Assembly (NCBI GenBank): GCA_019308655.1
Contig: JAFDHS010000020.1
Span: forward strand, 1-14,491
DNA length: 14,491 nt
Source of the DNA: Deltaproteobacteria bacterium
Lineage (GTDB): Bacteria > Desulfobacterota > Desulfobacteria > Desulfobacterales > JAFDHS01
Direction: 5' to 3'
Part shown: positions 12,864 through 14,491 of the stretch, one piece after another
Layout of the letters: the number at the start of each line of letters is the position of its first letter
Position numbering within the stretch: position 1 is the first letter of the stretch
The notes under the pieces: model-generated
Databases searched by the model: none
What the model was told of the DNA's origin: nothing
The model's input: the letters and a program-made list of their open reading frames with translations, nothing else
Made by a program: the position numbers and the translations under genes

Positions 12864-13541
12864 CTACGCACTTGTCAATTCTTTTTTGCAGTGTTTACAG
12901 ATCTTGGCTTTTTTCTTTATTATTTCCGCGCAAAAAGGACATTCCGTGGTAAAATACCGTTTATGGATCTTTTTTACTGCTTCGTCGACTTCTTTTTGTA
13001 TGATATCATTACCGAACCGGGTATTTCTGAGTGGGTCGATCGCTTCCGTATCTGCAAAGTCACCGATCATTTCTGCTGCTTTCAGTCTTACCCGTGACGG
13101 TTCCGTTGCGTCGAGAAGTATTTTGAGCACCCCGACCCAGTCTTTTTCGACATATAAACCGGAAAGCATTGAAAAACCTTGCTTTGTAGCTTCTTTCAAA
13201 GCTTCCTGTTTGGCCACTGCTTCATCGTCAATAATTTGTCCCTTGGCGCCTTGAGGGCTGAATACAGGGATGCATTCAAACTGTTCCGTGCCGGGATAGC
13301 ACATACACCTGTATGAAGCATGATGGGCATAATTTTCCTGGATATTTTCCCATCCCTGTTTATACAGCGAGCAGTTTTCGTTAAAACATATATAGAGGTA
13401 AGGTGTGCCCCATCCCAAGCCGTCACCCGCTGCTATTTCAGGAACTTCCCACAAATTCATTTCCGTTTCGCAGTGAGGACATTTGGGTTTTTCCTGGGAC
13501 ATAATTTTTTCTAATACTTGCTCTTTTGTTTCAAAGGCCAT
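12864..13541 (-). CDS. Zinc-ribbon protein with central helical (HEAT-like) region, unknown function
   Basis: The 225-residue product has an N-terminal cysteine-rich domain: C21-x2-C24, C52, C57, and C79, C81 and C90. A helical stretch (105-195) contains VGVLKILLDATEPSRVRLKAAEMIGDF, reminiscent of one or two HEAT repeats. A C-terminal ribbon has C201-x2-C204 and C215-x2-C218. The arrangement suggests a soluble adaptor binding zinc at both ends; no enzyme motif is seen. The ATG at 13541 is chosen because GGAGA lies 8 bases upstream; earlier in-frame ATGs would place it inside the protein. It is the last gene of a minus-strand group after fmdB-like and amrB. I do not recognise a named family. 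Confidence 0.75.
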   Translation of the reverse strand: MAFETKEQVLEKIMSQEKPKCPHCETEMNLWEVPEIAAGDGLGWGTPYLYICFNENCSLYKQGWENIQENYAHHASYRCMCYPGTEQFECIPVFSPQGAKGQIIDDEAVAKQEALKEATKQGFSMLSGLYVEKDWVGVLKILLDATEPSRVRLKAAEMIGDFADTEAIDPLRNTRFGNDIIQKEVDEAVKKIHKRYFTTECPFCAEIIKKKAKICKHCKKELTSA

Positions 13542-13754
13542 ATTTTTATTCTCCATTAGAAGTGATTTCTTATATTTTAAAAATTGAAACAACAATAACA
13601 AGGTTACGAATTACCTGACAAATTAAGTCTCATTTGGGGTTTGTCAATAATTCCCTTGAAAGATCCGTGCTGTAGGGAGCTGAGACGGAAATCGGGCAAA
13701 AGAGGTGGCTATGTAAAGTTCTCAGTGGCTGACCGCCACGATGAATCAACCCGG

Positions 13755-13952
13755 TCATGAAAAACCTTTCGGAGCACCGCCAGGGTAGCTGTTACCACCC
13801 GTTTTACTGATAAAGCCGGTGGAACTTAAAAGTCTTTTAATCTTATTTCGGCTGCACTTCGGACAGGTGATATCTTTTCCAGCATTTTTGCCAAGAACCA
13901 GTTTTTCGAATTCATGGCCACAGGTTTCACACTTATATTCATAAATCGGCAT
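13755..13952 (-). CDS. FmdB-type small zinc-ribbon protein
   Basis: The 65-residue product begins MPIYEYKCETCGHEFE and has a second knuckle ITCPKCSRNKIKRLLS, so C8, C11, C30 and C33 bind one zinc. This is the FmdB/CxxC_CXXC_SSSS family, named after a putative regulator of formamidase/amidase genes; most members have unknown roles. The tail is Gly/Ser/Pro-rich (TGGNSYPGGAPKGFS), as is common in the family. AGGAGG lies 6 bases before the ATG. It sits 68 bases after amrB on the same strand, possibly co-transcribed. Confidence 0.9.
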   Translation of the reverse strand: MPIYEYKCETCGHEFEKLVLGKNAGKDITCPKCSRNKIKRLLSSTGFISKTGGNSYPGGAPKGFS

Positions 13953-14020
13953 TTCAGCCTCCTTTTGTCTTTATCTTGTTTGGTGCCACAGCGGGTATCG
14001 GGTTGAAAATTGTCATTACT

Positions 14021-14491
14021 TCAGAAAACAATTCCCGTATATCCCACGAAACTATCCCCCGGGCTTTTTTCATAACTTGTGGCATAAGTTATGGACTCCG
14101 CATGTTCAGCGCCAAGCTGTTTTCCTGCTGCAATAGCTGTTGCGGCAGCACCGGAACAGCAGGCATTATGGTGAATCATCGCTTCGCTGATAACCCTTTC
14201 AGGATCCATCGAAAGCATGGCCTCAATGATCTTCCGGTCATTTTCATTGCGCACCCAGTCAAGGGCTGTCGAGCCCGACCCTTTGGGTGTAAAACCATAA
14301 TTGGAACCATAATGGGTCAGATCGGTGGACCCGACAACTTTCATCCGCAGGCCAAGGTCGGCTGCCATGTCGGCGACGCTCCTTCCGATTTCAAGAGAAC
14401 TTGTAAGAGGGGGAACGCCCATGGGAACAATTTTTACCTTATCAAAAAAATATTTAATAAAAGGAAGCTGAAGTTCTATGGTGTTATCCTG
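14021..14491 (-). CDS. amrB: AmmeMemoRadiSam system protein B (MEMO1 family), C-terminal part
   Basis: The frame is open to the window edge, giving 156 residues of what is usually a ~260-300-residue protein. Visible family segments: ELQLPFIKYFF near the edge, VPMGVPP, then VVGSTDLTHYGSNYGFTP (the His-containing dioxygenase-like metal/ligand pocket), HHNACCSGAAATAIAAGKQLGA, and the ending DSFVGYTGIVF. MEMO-family proteins share the LigB dioxygenase fold. In bacteria amrB is found with an AMMECR1-domain protein and a radical SAM enzyme (the AmmeMemoRadiSam trio); those partners would be beyond the right edge. Its biochemical role is not established. Confidence 0.88.
   Translation of the reverse strand, partial: QDNTIELQLPFIKYFFDKVKIVPMGVPPLTSSLEIGRSVADMAADLGLRMKVVGSTDLTHYGSNYGFTPKGSGSTALDWVRNENDRKIIEAMLSMDPERVISEAMIHHNACCSGAAATAIAAGKQLGAEHAESITYATSYEKSPGDSFVGYTGIVF

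Noticed and set aside
12823..13254. 143-codon plus-strand frame opposite the zinc-ribbon gene
   Set aside because: Antisense to a gene with ordered cysteine pairs and a good ribosome site; no motif of its own.

Overview
The window reads as a bacterial chromosome segment, most likely from a Desulfobacterota-type (sulfate-reducer-like) or related environmental proteobacterium. That guess rests on gene content: a PII-like gene next to a metal RND pump, FmdB, an AmmeMemoRadiSam B protein and a cyclopropane-fatty-acid synthase. There is no rRNA or marker gene to fix it. No tRNA, rRNA or CRISPR array was seen.

Left edge (1-1250): the 5' end of an insertion sequence, on the minus strand, abuts the last ~100 codons of a CzcA-type heavy-metal RND pump. 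A PII-like regulator gene follows with overlapping stop and start codons. Then comes ~430 bp with no credible gene, closed by a strong hairpin terminator.

Centre (about 1300-9130): a run of short, unrelated, same-strand genes separated by attC-like recombination sites. No integrase gene is in view, so this looks like an integron gene-cassette cluster (CALIN type) or the interior of a larger array. Cargo in order: an HsdR-N-like PD-(D/E)xK protein, a large Mrr-type endonuclease, a membrane-anchored DUF2726 protein with a topoisomerase-type zinc ribbon, a small zinc-ribbon protein, a small acidic helical protein, a cold-shock/DUF1294 membrane protein, a small Lys-rich protein, a PhnA/YjdM-like protein, a SEC-C protein, and a 3' remnant of a second DUF2726 gene fused to an attC half. 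Two small foldback elements (138 and 226 bp), each with terminal inverted repeats and flanking direct repeats, lie between the DUF2726 gene and the small zinc-ribbon gene. The first three genes form a possible nuclease/defence block. No modification methyltransferase is adjacent, which would suit modification-dependent or abortive modes, but that is inference.

Right of the array (9140-11400): a SAM methyltransferase and a haloacid-dehalogenase-like hydrolase form a two-gene unit. A short stretch resembling a group II intron 5' end follows, then a minus-strand vapBC-type toxin-antitoxin pair. The VapC has Tyr in place of the first catalytic Asp of the PIN fold. Its antitoxin has a recognisable promoter with a palindrome beside the -10.

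Right edge (11480-14491): housekeeping-like genes. A cyclopropane-fatty-acyl-phospholipid synthase (plus strand) converges on a minus-strand group: a zinc-ribbon protein of unknown function, FmdB, and the C-terminal part of AmrB (MEMO1 family), which runs off the window. A dispersed GGGGTCAAATC-type repeat recurs at four places outside coding regions.
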